Positions 27,599 to 37,284 of a stretch of 64,000 nt of DNA are shown piece after piece. Below the pieces are notes generated by a model. It ran no database searches. It saw only the letters and a program-made list of their open reading frames with translations, and was not told the origin of the DNA. The position numbers were made by a program, and so were the translations under genes. This DNA comes from a bacterium (lineage in GTDB: Bacteria; Electryoneota; JAOADG01), in NCBI GenBank assembly GCA_026417415.1, contig JAOADG010000024.1, positions 1 through 64,000 of the forward strand. The letters run 5' to 3'. How positions within the stretch are numbered: position 1 is the stretch's first letter; each line of letters opens with the position of its first letter.

Positions 27599-29017
27599 TC
27601 ACTTTAAGTAAATTAGAGAGCGTCTAATGACAAAATCTTCGGAAGCTAATTCTACAATATAGATTCCCGATACTTTCAAATGCGGAGTCCAGCTGGTAGA
27701 AACCATTTCATTGAATCGATTATAGGTTGCAGAAAATACTGATTGACCTATGGAATTATAGATAGTTAAATGAACAGGTTTTGTTGAGACATGAAAACGA
27801 AACTGTACACTTGAATTAAAAGGATTAGGATAACAATAAAAATCAAATCGTTCAGGATTGAATACATCTCTCGTTTCTATTTTCGTAAAAGAGTAATAAA
27901 AAGCACCAATATCTGCAACGGTTCCATCTGGATCATATGGCAAAGTTGGATCACCAGCATTGATTACGGGTGAGTTAATTGTGGGATAATAGGTTTGCTC
28001 ATCTAATAGGGGATCGCTATTTATATCATTCGGTCCCGCTGTCCCATTTAAATAATTTTCCGTGAACCCGTAAACAACATTGTAATTCCAAAATACAACA
28101 CCGCTCAGGATTTGTCTTCCTATACCCAATCCACGTCCCCAAAAAATGTTGTTGCGAAGATCTACATTCCTACAAGTATAGATCAGTACACCATTAAAAG
28201 AACTTCCGTTAATCATTGAGCGGAAAGTATTATGATGGATTTGCACATTGGCTGCTACATCAGAAAGTTCCAATCCACTATTTTCTAATTGTGAATACAG
28301 TTTCACCAAATTCCGTTTAATTAAACCTACATTCTGATTTTGTAAAATGAACCCTGTTGCTGTAGAGGTCGCGTTAATGGTGATGATATTGAATTGTATG
28401 TTTGGTGAACCACTGTTAATCTGAAAACCAATGGCGTTTTGTGCAAAACCGGACGACTGCACATCTAAAACATTATTGTGAAAATAAACATCACTTTCTA
28501 CACTATACATTCCAATACCATATGATCCACGAATTGTTATATTGCAAGAATTTATTTGAACAACAGAACGAACTAAGGTCAAACCAGTGCTCAGACCTTC
28601 AAACGATGAATTGGTAACCTGTAAAGTGGAAAGTTGAACAACTAATGGTGTGTTGGCATTTCTAACAATTACATAGTTTAGGAGATTCGATGTGAAATTT
28701 GAATTTTGAAATCTTAGGCCATCCCACGTACTTCCGTAATATCCAGAAAACTCAATGGTTTGTTGATACGTACCGTTCGCAATGAGAATTCCATAAACAG
28801 TCAAAGATGCACCAGCAGTAAACCGTACTTGAACACCGGCCTCAATGAAAAGCTGCCGATCAGCGGGTACGTATGATTCACCAGTAACAATATAGGGGGA
28901 TTGTGATAGTGTCCAGTGACCGAAGACAGCACCAGAAACTGCACCACCAAAAGCGAAGTTAACAGTGAAGATGAAAAGAAATAAATTTGCGACTACTAAT
29001 TGAATGCGTGAAAGCAT
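27599..29017 (-). CDS. T9SS-secreted right-handed beta-helix protein
   Basis: This 472-aa protein has a signal peptide (about 1-24), a long stretch of short repeated strands with N/I/V ladders (about 40-370), typical of a parallel beta-helix (pectate-lyase-like or DUF1565-like), and a T9SS sorting domain (about 395-472, CYPNPFNSSVQFRF then VSGIYIVEL). The motif GDPTLPYDPDGTVADIGAFYY, shortened here to its GDP and DIGAFYY ends, is a usual closing element of FCB beta-helix proteins. No catalytic residues can be picked out; it could bind or cleave polysaccharide. GGGAG precedes the ATG. Confidence 0.82.
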   Translation of the reverse strand: MLSRIQLVVANLFLFIFTVNFAFGGAVSGAVFGHWTLSQSPYIVTGESYVPADRQLFIEAGVQVRFTAGASLTVYGILIANGTYQQTIEFSGYYGSTWDGLRFQNSNFTSNLLNYVIVRNANTPLVVQLSTLQVTNSSFEGLSTGLTLVRSVVQINSCNITIRGSYGIGMYSVESDVYFHNNVLDVQSSGFAQNAIGFQINSGSPNIQFNIITINATSTATGFILQNQNVGLIKRNLVKLYSQLENSGLELSDVAANVQIHHNTFRSMINGSSFNGVLIYTCRNVDLRNNIFWGRGLGIGRQILSGVVFWNYNVVYGFTENYLNGTAGPNDINSDPLLDEQTYYPTINSPVINAGDPTLPYDPDGTVADIGAFYYSFTKIETRDVFNPERFDFYCYPNPFNSSVQFRFHVSTKPVHLTIYNSIGQSVFSATYNRFNEMVSTSWTPHLKVSGIYIVELASEDFVIRRSLIYLK

Positions 29018-29228
29018 TCTATACTCCCTTTGAAATTGATAAAATTAGTAGAGTATCTTTGCGAGTCGCACTAAGTTTTCAATTCTGATATCTATTATAC
29101 AAGATAAAGTCAATGAAATCAAGAATTAGTCGTTCATTCGTAAAATTTTTGTAATATTGTCCGATAACCAAATTGTATTCAAAGTAAATTATTCAAAATC
29201 CAATAAATCTTGATTTGAATCGTATTAA

Positions 29229-29258
29229 TTGGAAATCGGTCAATTACGACCTTATATT
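29229..29258 (+). promoter_or_regulatory. Candidate promoter of the TPP riboswitch transcript
   Basis: TTGGAA (29229-29234) and TATATT (29253-29258) are separated by 18 bases and lie about 30 bases before the riboswitch. This is a plausible housekeeping-type promoter by position and spacing, but AT-rich DNA makes chance matches common. The rest of the 29018-29280 gap shows no gene. Confidence 0.35.
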
Positions 29259-29285
29259 AAAATGTTCTTTCTTTAGAAATTTCGC

Positions 29286-29362
29286 GCTCAGGGGTGGTTC
29301 CATTGGAACCTGAGATTATACCCTCGGAACCTGATCCGGATAATACCGGCGTAGGAAGAAGG
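29286..29362 (+). ncRNA. TPP (THI-element) riboswitch aptamer
   Basis: All conserved parts are present: GGGGTG (29291-29296), a minimal P3 hairpin (GGTTCC 29296-29301 and GGAACC 29305-29310, loop ATT), CTGAGA (29310-29315), ACCCTCGGAACCTGATC (29320-29336), the P5 hairpin CCGG-ATAATA-CCGG (29336-29349) and GCGTAGGAA (29349-29357). It binds thiamin pyrophosphate. Outer helix P1 is weak and I could not fix its ends. It lies 109 bases before a TonB receptor gene and is followed by a terminator that it can control. Confidence 0.95.
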
Positions 29363-29390
29363 CGTGGATGCGTACCTCACACTTTTTCCT

Positions 29391-29418
29391 ATGCCTCGCT
29401 TTGCGAGGCATTTTTGTT
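29391..29418 (+). terminator. Riboswitch-controlled terminator
   Basis: Stem ATGCCTCGC (29391-29399) and GCGAGGCAT (29403-29411), 3-base loop, then a T-rich tail. TTCCTATGC (29386-29394) can instead pair with the aptamer's GCGTAGGAA (29349-29357) over 9 bp including one G-U. That antiterminator and the terminator cannot form together. With TPP bound the aptamer holds GCGTAGGAA, so the terminator forms: an OFF switch. Confidence 0.88.
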
Positions 29419-29470
29419 TCCGAGACCCTAGAGACAATTTGTTAACATTTGTCAATAGAAAGGGTTATCT

Positions 29471-31747
29471 ATGAAACATCGCTATTTTATCATCCTACTT
29501 TGTCTTTTGAATGGCATCGTATATCCAATTTTTGCTCGTGATGATTATGCAATGAAAGTTGAACACGATACTACCGAAGTGACTAAGTCCGTTTTAATGC
29601 CAGAAATTGTTGTTTCAGCGGGTCGTGTCGGACAAAGATCTTCGGTCACCTATACCAATATGGATGCGAATGAAATTTCCAAAAACCACACAGTAACCGA
29701 TTTACCATTGGTTCTTAATACCATCCCTAATTTATTTAGTTATTCGGAAGCAGGTAGTTTGATGGGATACAGTTACTTGCGATTACGTGGTTTCGATCAG
29801 TCCAAAGTTGCAGTGTTGGTGAATGGAATGCCGCTGAATGATCCTGAATCTCATTTTGTGTATTGGGTGGATTTGCCTGATATTGCAAGTTCAGCACAAG
29901 ACATTCAAGTCCAAAGAGGGGCAGGACAAAGTGGTCTCGGTTTTTCTCCATTTGGTGGTGCAATCAATATCGCTACCCTTCAATCTTCCCCTTGGAATTT
30001 GAAATTAGAAATGGGTTATGGAAACTGGAACACACGAAAACGATCCATTCAATATTACAGTGGGTTAATCAACAATCAATGGAGTTTTATCGGGCGGTAT
30101 TCTAAACTTAATAGTGATGGGTATCGTGATGACAGTTGGTCAGAACTTTGGAGTGCTTATTTATCAATCATCAGAAAACATTCAAAAGGTGAAGACCAAT
30201 TCAACGTCATTCTTGGTAATGAAAGGTTACATCTGGCCTATTATGGAGTACCAATTGATAGTATTTATGCAAGATCAAAGTACAATCCACTTACTGCACC
30301 AATTCCACAAACTGACCAATTTTACCAACCTCATTACCAATGGGTCAATTCTTTCCAAATATCCGAAAACATCAAATATGAACACACATTTTATCTCTCT
30401 CAAGGAAAAGGCAGTTACGTGCAGTGGAAACCACAAACAAGGTTGTCGCGATATGGGTTAGGACCGTTTACGGTTCGTAGTTCAAGTGGAACCGATTCGA
30501 CCATTTCAAAAGCAGATTTAATCACTGAAAAATGGGTTGCAATGGAACAAATAGGATATTTTCCATCGTTACACCTCAAAAACGAAATGGGGGATTGGAT
30601 TGGTGATGTTGAAATTCGAAAAAATGTTGCAAGTCATTGGGGAGTGGTAAATTGGGCAAATCTTGTTCCACCTGATGCAGAACCAACACCCGAATGGTAT
30701 AGATGGCGAAGTGTAAAAGAATATCTGGGGTTAGGGTTACGAGCCGATATCAAACTTACTGATCATTTGATGTTTAGTCCTTCAGTCACTTCACGTTATA
30801 TCAGTTACTCCATTGATCAAAGAGTAGGACGAAATGTCCAACTTTATCCTGGCCACAATACACAAGCCAATTGGTTTTTCTTTTTACCGAAAATTGGGTT
30901 AACTTTTGAACGCCCAGAAGTGAACCTAATTTCACGGTTTAGTATTTCAAAGAGCGCACGTGAGCCCAATCAATCTCAATTGTTTGAAGCAAGCGATGGC
31001 GTACCACCAAACTTTAAGAAAAACAATGGCCGTTATTGGGAAGACCCCATCGCGAAACCAGAAGAATTAACATCAATCGAGTTGGGTGTCAAATGGCTTC
31101 CAAATCCAAAAGTATTTCTAGATGTAGCGATATACCATCACTTATTCCAGAATGAAATTGTACCGATTGGTGGGTTAAATGAATTGGGTGAACCCATTGT
31201 AGGGAATGCAAAATCTTCTTATCAAACTGGGATTGAAATCGAAGGAGCAGTTCAACTTAATCCGCAACTCGTCTGGAAAGGGAACATTAGCGCAGCACAA
31301 GCCAAGTTTTCTGATTTTACCGTGTATGATCAACAATTGGATGCGAACTGGGATCCAGTAAATACAGTAGCCACAAAATTAGATGGAAATGATGTTCCCT
31401 ATGTTCCCAAGATGATTACCAATTCTACTTTTGAATACAACTTAAAACAGTTAACCATCTGGACTTCTACTCGATATGTAGGTAAGATACCTATGAACAT
31501 GAGAGGGGATAAAAAACTTGTACAACCCCCTTATAGTACTACAGGGATTGGAGTACAATACAATGTAAATATCAGCAAAGAATTGCAACTAACATTTGAT
31601 ACAAGAGTAAACAATGTGTTTGATAGAAAATATGCCGCAGGAGGATATTTCTATGAGTATCCTTCACCTGACGGTGTTGTGCAGGTAGTTGATTACTTCC
31701 CCGGTACACCGAGGAATTATTGGTTAGGTGTTTCAATCAAACTTTAA
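29471..31747 (+). CDS. TonB-dependent outer-membrane receptor, probable thiamin uptake (OMR1-like)
   Basis: This 758-aa protein has a signal peptide (1-22), a TonB-box-like and linker region (about 30-50), a plug domain (about 50-165, with LRLRGFDQSKVAVLVNGMPLNDPES and GFSPFGGAINIA, quoted here as RGFDQS and GGAINI) and a 22-strand-type beta-barrel to the C-terminus. It is controlled by the TPP riboswitch just upstream. Thiamin-regulated TonB receptors (OMR1) are known from Bacteroidetes THI-element studies, which makes thiamin or a phosphorylated or precursor form the likely substrate. No inner-membrane thiamin transporter gene is next to it. A terminator follows. Confidence 0.9.
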   Translation: MKHRYFIILLCLLNGIVYPIFARDDYAMKVEHDTTEVTKSVLMPEIVVSAGRVGQRSSVTYTNMDANEISKNHTVTDLPLVLNTIPNLFSYSEAGSLMGYSYLRLRGFDQSKVAVLVNGMPLNDPESHFVYWVDLPDIASSAQDIQVQRGAGQSGLGFSPFGGAINIATLQSSPWNLKLEMGYGNWNTRKRSIQYYSGLINNQWSFIGRYSKLNSDGYRDDSWSELWSAYLSIIRKHSKGEDQFNVILGNERLHLAYYGVPIDSIYARSKYNPLTAPIPQTDQFYQPHYQWVNSFQISENIKYEHTFYLSQGKGSYVQWKPQTRLSRYGLGPFTVRSSSGTDSTISKADLITEKWVAMEQIGYFPSLHLKNEMGDWIGDVEIRKNVASHWGVVNWANLVPPDAEPTPEWYRWRSVKEYLGLGLRADIKLTDHLMFSPSVTSRYISYSIDQRVGRNVQLYPGHNTQANWFFFLPKIGLTFERPEVNLISRFSISKSAREPNQSQLFEASDGVPPNFKKNNGRYWEDPIAKPEELTSIELGVKWLPNPKVFLDVAIYHHLFQNEIVPIGGLNELGEPIVGNAKSSYQTGIEIEGAVQLNPQLVWKGNISAAQAKFSDFTVYDQQLDANWDPVNTVATKLDGNDVPYVPKMITNSTFEYNLKQLTIWTSTRYVGKIPMNMRGDKKLVQPPYSTTGIGVQYNVNISKELQLTFDTRVNNVFDRKYAAGGYFYEYPSPDGVVQVVDYFPGTPRNYWLGVSIKL

Positions 31748-31765
31748 TGAACGTATGGTAAGGAG

Positions 31766-31797
31766 AAAAGGACGGTCAAAAAACCGTCCTTTTTGTT
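31766..31797 (+). terminator. Rho-independent terminator of the TonB receptor gene
   Basis: An 11-bp stem AAAAGGACGGT (31766-31776) and ACCGTCCTTTT (31783-31793), loop of 6, followed by TGTTT. Confidence 0.88.
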
Positions 31798-31863
31798 TGT
31801 ATAGTGGAATTCAAACAAAGAACAATTTAAATTACTACAAAATTGTAGCACAATGAGGCACAA

Positions 31864-34317
31864 ATGATAAACATCAAACAAGGACTTCTTTTGTTTGTTT
31901 ACCTCCTATCCATTTCTTTTGCTTGGGCAACTATCAATGAAAAACTTCTTATCGGAACCAAAAGGTATCGCTTTTATGCAGATCATAAATTGATCCAACG
32001 TTTAGAACTAGATTACAAAGGTGTCATAGTTGATGAAGCCACTCGGTTCGGTGAAGCAGTGATCTGGGCAGATCCAATATCCTATCAACAATTGACAGCA
32101 GCAGGTTTTGCTTTAGAGGAATATCCAGAAGAACCTTTGCCATTTGACTGGTGGACCGTTTATCCCACAATCCAACAAGTATCTGATTCGTTAGTTGCAT
32201 TAGCACAAAGACACCCGAATCGTGCCAGAGTAGATACCATTGGCATCTCCATACAAAATCGTCCTTTGGTTGCAATAACACTTGGCGACAACATCAATCA
32301 ACCGAATTTTCAAAACCGTCCTACCATCATGTTCATTGGTTGTATTCATGGGAATGAAAAACCAGGTGCTCCGTTGTTGTTGAATTATGCAGAGTTTTTA
32401 CTGGATTCGTCAGAATATCATGCAACAGCAAATCGAATTATGGCTGAGTGTAGAACCTTAATTTTACCTGTTGCGAATCCTGATGGATACAATGCACATA
32501 CTCGCGGTAACGCAGCAGGAAGTGACTTAAATCGAAATTTCCCTTGTAAAACCACAGCAGATAGTATCGATTCAGAAGATGGAAGACAACCTGAAACCAG
32601 AGCATTGATGAGATGGAGTCATCAACAAAAACCTTTATTATCATTGAATTTTCACACTGGTGCACTGGTTGTCAACTGGCCTTATGATAGTGATATAGAT
32701 GCTGGAGCGGCAGCATCTTATCCACCATTTCCAGATAAACCATGGTATCAAGCAGCAGCTGATAGTTATGCTTTTTATAATCCACCCATGTGGGCAAACA
32801 ACGGAAGTGGATTTCGGAATGGGACTGTGAACGGAGTGGCATGGTATCAAGCACCCGGAAGTTTACAAGATTATCATTGCCGTTATGTGAATACCAGACA
32901 CATGACCATAGAACTTAACAGTACCTCAACACCACCGGCAACTTGGTTACCAACGATGTGGGAAACCAATCGGAACAGCATTCTGGTATTCAGTTCACTT
33001 ATCTGGCAAGGGATTGACTTGGTGGTACCTAACCTATCATTGCAAATGGATAATCTGTATTGTGATGTTGGGTTTGGAACTGCACAATACTTGCGAATTG
33101 GCAATACCAATACCTTCCGCTTATTGTTGTTAGAAGGTTCGTATTTACCAAGACTTTACAGACCTTTGCGTTGGAGCACCGTATCTATTAATGAACTTAA
33201 TCGTGTACAGGTGAATCGAAATCAATTGATGGTGATAACACGTAACTTGCAAGAAAGGAATCTCGCAAATTCTGGTTTATTTCAAGTTTATTTACCCAAT
33301 GGAGAACTATTCGGGTCAAGCAATTTTAATGAAAATCAATATTTATTATTTCAAGAAAACAATGCTACTTGGTCCACCTATTCAATGCAAAACTTAGGAT
33401 TAAATTTGGTTGACTCGGTTGGAAACATTGCAGAAAGAAGTTGGTTGTTAAGAGAAAATATTCCCAATGGAAGTTTAATTTGTATTCCAAATGCTACAGG
33501 AGATATTGGCAATAGCGGATATTTTAACGCTTTAATTGTTTCGCGATCCTTCAACGATACTGCTCGTTTTGGTTCAGGTGATGCTTTACAAATCACTACC
33601 AATGGAAGACAGTCCAACGGATTGTCTGAATCTCCTGTTGGAAATTATGGTAACAATTGGAACAGAAGATTTTATTTTAATCCCTTTATCGTACCCACAT
33701 CAGCAAGTATAGGAATACCTAATACTTTAGCCGATTGTTTCGATACAATTCCGAAAGTAAGAGTATCCTTTCAATATCGTGGAAATATGGAAACCTATTT
33801 TGATTATTGGGTAGTGGTCTATACCATTAACAACGGACCAAACATAGTTGCAGATACCTTGACAGGAATTGTACCAAATTGGAAAACCTTTTACTTTGAT
33901 ATTCCTATTCAAGTTCCTTCACCAACCATACGTGTGGGTATTGTGGTTTCAACAGATGGATCTGTAACCAGAGATGGATTTACATTAGATGATTTTTCTG
34001 TTACAGCAATGTACACTTATACTACAGAAACAAGAGAATCGGATGAGTTATTACCCCATGAATTTTCAATCCAATGTTTTCCAAACCCATTTAACAATAC
34101 AGCAAAAGTTCTTTTCACACTTCCTGTTTATGGAGAACTGAACATTCAGTTATACGATCCGCTGGGTAGAGTAGTAAGAAATTTCAATAGTGGTTATCAA
34201 AATGCTGGGACTTATGGGTACCATCTGAACTCGGATGATTTGAGCAGTGGTGTCTATTTTTTACGAGCCCAGCACAATGAGAAAATAAAAGTCCAAAAAA
34301 TTGCTATTCTTAAGTAA
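31864..34317 (+). CDS. Secreted M14 zinc carboxypeptidase with T9SS sorting domain
   Basis: This 817-aa protein has a signal peptide (1-22), a pro-region (about 25-105), an M14 metallocarboxypeptidase domain (about 110-390), a beta-sandwich region (about 400-735) and a T9SS type A sorting domain (about 740-817, CFPNPFNNTAKVLF then SSGVYFLRA). The zinc ligands are H162 and E165 (HGNE) and H264 (FHTG); the catalytic glutamate is E350 (TIELN). NPDGYNAHTRGNAAGSDLNRN, of which NPDGY and DLNRN are the key parts, is the substrate-binding block. It probably trims C-terminal residues from environmental peptides at the cell surface. GAGG precedes the ATG. Confidence 0.92.
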   Translation: MINIKQGLLLFVYLLSISFAWATINEKLLIGTKRYRFYADHKLIQRLELDYKGVIVDEATRFGEAVIWADPISYQQLTAAGFALEEYPEEPLPFDWWTVYPTIQQVSDSLVALAQRHPNRARVDTIGISIQNRPLVAITLGDNINQPNFQNRPTIMFIGCIHGNEKPGAPLLLNYAEFLLDSSEYHATANRIMAECRTLILPVANPDGYNAHTRGNAAGSDLNRNFPCKTTADSIDSEDGRQPETRALMRWSHQQKPLLSLNFHTGALVVNWPYDSDIDAGAAASYPPFPDKPWYQAAADSYAFYNPPMWANNGSGFRNGTVNGVAWYQAPGSLQDYHCRYVNTRHMTIELNSTSTPPATWLPTMWETNRNSILVFSSLIWQGIDLVVPNLSLQMDNLYCDVGFGTAQYLRIGNTNTFRLLLLEGSYLPRLYRPLRWSTVSINELNRVQVNRNQLMVITRNLQERNLANSGLFQVYLPNGELFGSSNFNENQYLLFQENNATWSTYSMQNLGLNLVDSVGNIAERSWLLRENIPNGSLICIPNATGDIGNSGYFNALIVSRSFNDTARFGSGDALQITTNGRQSNGLSESPVGNYGNNWNRRFYFNPFIVPTSASIGIPNTLADCFDTIPKVRVSFQYRGNMETYFDYWVVVYTINNGPNIVADTLTGIVPNWKTFYFDIPIQVPSPTIRVGIVVSTDGSVTRDGFTLDDFSVTAMYTYTTETRESDELLPHEFSIQCFPNPFNNTAKVLFTLPVYGELNIQLYDPLGRVVRNFNSGYQNAGTYGYHLNSDDLSSGVYFLRAQHNEKIKVQKIAILK

Positions 34318-34359
34318 CGTAAACCATTTCTAAAAAAGAAAAAAACAAGTGAGATGAAA

Positions 34360-34398
34360 TAAAAAAGCCGAATGGAACACCATTCGGCTTTCTGTTTC
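34360..34398. terminator. Bidirectional terminator between convergent genes
   Basis: A 10-bp stem AGCCGAATGG (34366-34375) and CCATTCGGCT (34380-34389) with a 4-base loop. It has T-rich sequence after it on the plus strand and six A before it (six T on the minus strand), so it serves both the carboxypeptidase gene and the malic enzyme gene. Confidence 0.88.
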
Positions 34399-34412
34399 AA
34401 AAACTAAAAAAT

Positions 34413-36692
34413 TTACAACGTTGCGTCAACAGCCGCAAATGCAGCGATATTAACAATCTCGCTAACTTCGCAACTTCGTTGCAATACGTGAACACTTTTA
34501 CCCATTCCCATTAAAATTGGACCAATGGGTTCTGCTCTTCCTAAGCGAATTAGTAACTTGTAAGCGATATTTCCACTGGTCATATCCGGGAAAATCAGAG
34601 TATTCGGTTCACTGCCATTTAAGAATGAAAACGGATAGGTTCTAGATAGTAGTTCTGGAGTGGTTGCGGTATCTGCTTGCATTTCACCATCAATAACGAT
34701 ATCGGGACGACGTTCACGGACAATATTGACTGCAGTACGTACCATTTTCGCTTTCGGATGAACAACACTACCAAAGTTTGAAAAGCTTAGCATCGCCACT
34801 TTTGGTTCTATATTGAAATGCTTTTTCACAGTATCTGCAGCTAAAATTGCAATCTCTGCTAAATCTTCAGGTGTATTAAGGTCAATGTTTACAGTGGTAT
34901 CTGCTAAAAAGAACGTTTTATCCTTAAACACCAAGGCATAGAGTCCTGAAACATTTTTCACTCCCTCTTTCTTGGGTAATAATTGTAACGCTGGACGCAA
35001 GGTATCTGGATAATGTTGTGAGACACCAGCAACCATCGCATCAGCTTTTCCTAAACGAACCAAGATAGCAGCCAAATAGTTGGGATTTTCAAGGAGTCGT
35101 TTGGCTTCATAAAGCGTCACACCGCGACGTTGACGTTTTGCCCAAAGCTCGTGAACATATTGATCCAATTCTTCCTGTGGCAATTGCTTGTAATCAATGA
35201 TGGTACAACCATTTAAATTGAGATTCATTTTTTCTTGTTTAGTTCGGATGATATCCGAGTCACCAATTAAAACTGGAATACAAATTTTTTCATCAATCAA
35301 TTGAGCAGCTGCTCTTAAGATTTTATCGTGTTCACCTTCTGGGAATACCACTTTTTTAAGGTGTAATTTCGCTCGATTGACAAACATTCTTGTAATTTCG
35401 CGACTGTGTCCTAATAAGCTTTCCAAATGGTCGCGATACTTATCAAAATCTTCTATTGGTTTACGAGCAACTCCACTTTCACAAGCTGCTTTTGCCACCG
35501 CTACTGCTTCCCATAGTAAGACACGATGATCCAACGGTTTTGGAATTAAATAATCTTTCCCAAAGGTCAATTTTTCAACACCATATGCTGCACAAACATA
35601 ATCCGGTACGTCTTGTTTCGCTAAAGCAGCCAGTGAATAGGTTGCTGCAATTTTCATCTCTTCGTTAATTTGAGAAGCATGGCAATCCAAAGCACCACGG
35701 AAGATAAAAGGAAATCCTAATACATTGTTTACTTGATTGGGATAATCGCTACGTCCGGTGGCCATAATGACGTCGGATCGTGCGTCCAATGCATCTGGAT
35801 AAGAAATTTCTGGATTTGGGTTAGCCATTGCCATGATGATTGGATCTTTAGCCATGGAACGAGCCATTTCTTTTGACACTACATTGGCAACTGAACAACC
35901 ACAAAATACATCCGAATCTTTCATAGCATCTGCTAAAGTCCTAGCATTGGTATCGTTGGCAAAATAGGCCTTGTATTTATTGTACTTTGGATGAGAAGGA
36001 TCCAAATCTTCGCGGCCTTTATACAAGACCCCTTTAGTATCACAAAGAATGATATTTTCTAATTTGACTCCTAATGCTTCATACATTTTTGCACATGCAA
36101 TTCCGGAAGCACCTGCACCATTAACGACCAACTTGATTTTGGTAATATCTTTTCCAACAAGTTCCAATCCATTGATTAACGCTGCACCGGAAATGATTGC
36201 TGTTCCATGTTGATCATCATGAAAAACCGGAATCTTCATCGTTGCCTTAAGCGTTTCTTCTATATAAAAACAAGCAGGAGCAGCAATGTCTTCTAAATTA
36301 ATTCCGCCAAAAGTGGGCTCTAACAATTGACAAACTTTAATCACTTCATCTGGATCGCGGCTATCAATTTCTATATCAAACACATCTACATCCGCAAACC
36401 GCTTAAATAAAACCCCTTTCCCTTCCATAACCGGCTTACCGGCTAATGCTCCAATATCACCTAAACCCAATACTGCAGTTCCGTTTGAAACCACGGCAAC
36501 TAAGTTTCCTTTTGCAGTATATAAATAAGCAAGTGAAGGGTCCTTTTCTATCCGTAAACACGGTTCTGCAACGCCAGGTGAATATGCCAAGGTGAGGTCA
36601 CGTTGAGTCAAGCAAGGTTTCGTGGGAATGACTTCAATTTTGCCTTTTCTACCGCGGGCATGGTATTCTAATGCTTCTTGAAACAAATCCAT
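34413..36692 (-). CDS. maeB: NADP-dependent malic enzyme fused to a phosphotransacetylase domain (MaeB type)
   Basis: This 759-aa cytoplasmic enzyme decarboxylates malate to pyruvate and reduces NADP. Residues about 1-400 hold the malic enzyme catalytic and NAD-binding domains, with Y37 (AYSPGVAEP) and K92 (GKGVLFKRF) as the expected acid-base pair, EDIAAPACF and the [12 protein letters not shown] dinucleotide loop. Residues about 430-759 form a phosphate acetyltransferase-like domain. In MaeB this domain is regulatory, binding acetyl-CoA, and usually not active. GGAG precedes the ATG. A stand-alone receiver gene lies upstream on the same strand but 128 bases away. Confidence 0.95.
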   Translation of the reverse strand: MDLFQEALEYHARGRKGKIEVIPTKPCLTQRDLTLAYSPGVAEPCLRIEKDPSLAYLYTAKGNLVAVVSNGTAVLGLGDIGALAGKPVMEGKGVLFKRFADVDVFDIEIDSRDPDEVIKVCQLLEPTFGGINLEDIAAPACFYIEETLKATMKIPVFHDDQHGTAIISGAALINGLELVGKDITKIKLVVNGAGASGIACAKMYEALGVKLENIILCDTKGVLYKGREDLDPSHPKYNKYKAYFANDTNARTLADAMKDSDVFCGCSVANVVSKEMARSMAKDPIIMAMANPNPEISYPDALDARSDVIMATGRSDYPNQVNNVLGFPFIFRGALDCHASQINEEMKIAATYSLAALAKQDVPDYVCAAYGVEKLTFGKDYLIPKPLDHRVLLWEAVAVAKAACESGVARKPIEDFDKYRDHLESLLGHSREITRMFVNRAKLHLKKVVFPEGEHDKILRAAAQLIDEKICIPVLIGDSDIIRTKQEKMNLNLNGCTIIDYKQLPQEELDQYVHELWAKRQRRGVTLYEAKRLLENPNYLAAILVRLGKADAMVAGVSQHYPDTLRPALQLLPKKEGVKNVSGLYALVFKDKTFFLADTTVNIDLNTPEDLAEIAILAADTVKKHFNIEPKVAMLSFSNFGSVVHPKAKMVRTAVNIVRERRPDIVIDGEMQADTATTPELLSRTYPFSFLNGSEPNTLIFPDMTSGNIAYKLLIRLGRAEPIGPILMGMGKSVHVLQRSCEVSEIVNIAAFAAVDATL

Positions 36693-36820
36693 AAGATACT
36701 CCAGAGTAAATTTGTGAAACGTCCTTATAGAAGAATATTGAGAATCTAATCAGTGTGAAATTAAGTAGATAAAACAAAATAGTGAATACTTACACAAACT
36801 CCAAAGCGAAAGAGTAGAAA

Positions 36821-37189
36821 TTATTGACGATGGCTATGTTCATACAAAAAATCGGCTAAATATTTAAGATCGATCGGTTTCGTGATATAATCGGTGGCAC
36901 CAATTTTAATGGCATCTCTTGCTACACTTAGATCATGTAATGCAGTAATCATCAGAACAGTTACATGTGAATCAATCTCCCGAATTTCTCGAAGTGTCTC
37001 AAGTCCACTCATTTCAGGCATGATGATGTCAAGTAAGATATAATGAGGTGAAAATTCTTTGGTTATTTCAATAGCACTCTTTCCATTATAAGCCGTTTTT
37101 ACCTCATAACCGTGTTCTTTTAGGAATCGACTTAAAATTTCACAAATATCAGGTTCATCGTCAACGACAAGAATGCGTTTAGTGTTCAT
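36821..37189 (-). CDS. Stand-alone response-regulator receiver domain
   Basis: This 122-aa protein is only a CheY-like receiver: acidic pair D10-D11, phospho-acceptor D54 (LLDIIMPEM), T82 (MITALHD) and K104 (TKPID) are all present. It has no output domain, so it must act on a partner protein or on a phosphorelay. The longer frame starting at a TTG (37234) is unlikely; the ATG at 37189 begins the fold directly (MNTKRILVVDDEPD). No histidine kinase gene is next to it. Confidence 0.88.
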   Translation of the reverse strand: MNTKRILVVDDEPDICEILSRFLKEHGYEVKTAYNGKSAIEITKEFSPHYILLDIIMPEMSGLETLREIREIDSHVTVLMITALHDLSVARDAIKIGATDYITKPIDLKYLADFLYEHSHRQ

Positions 37190-37284
37190 AAAGAAACCCA
37201 ATTGATTTGGACAATACAAAAACAAAATAAACAATTAGGTTTATAATGGCAAACAAATTTAACCCAAATACAATTTGAGTACAT

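Noticed and set aside
37190-37234. 15-residue N-terminal extension of the receiver protein
   Set aside because: It would start from TTG with no ribosome site and adds residues before a receiver fold that begins at the ATG at 37189.
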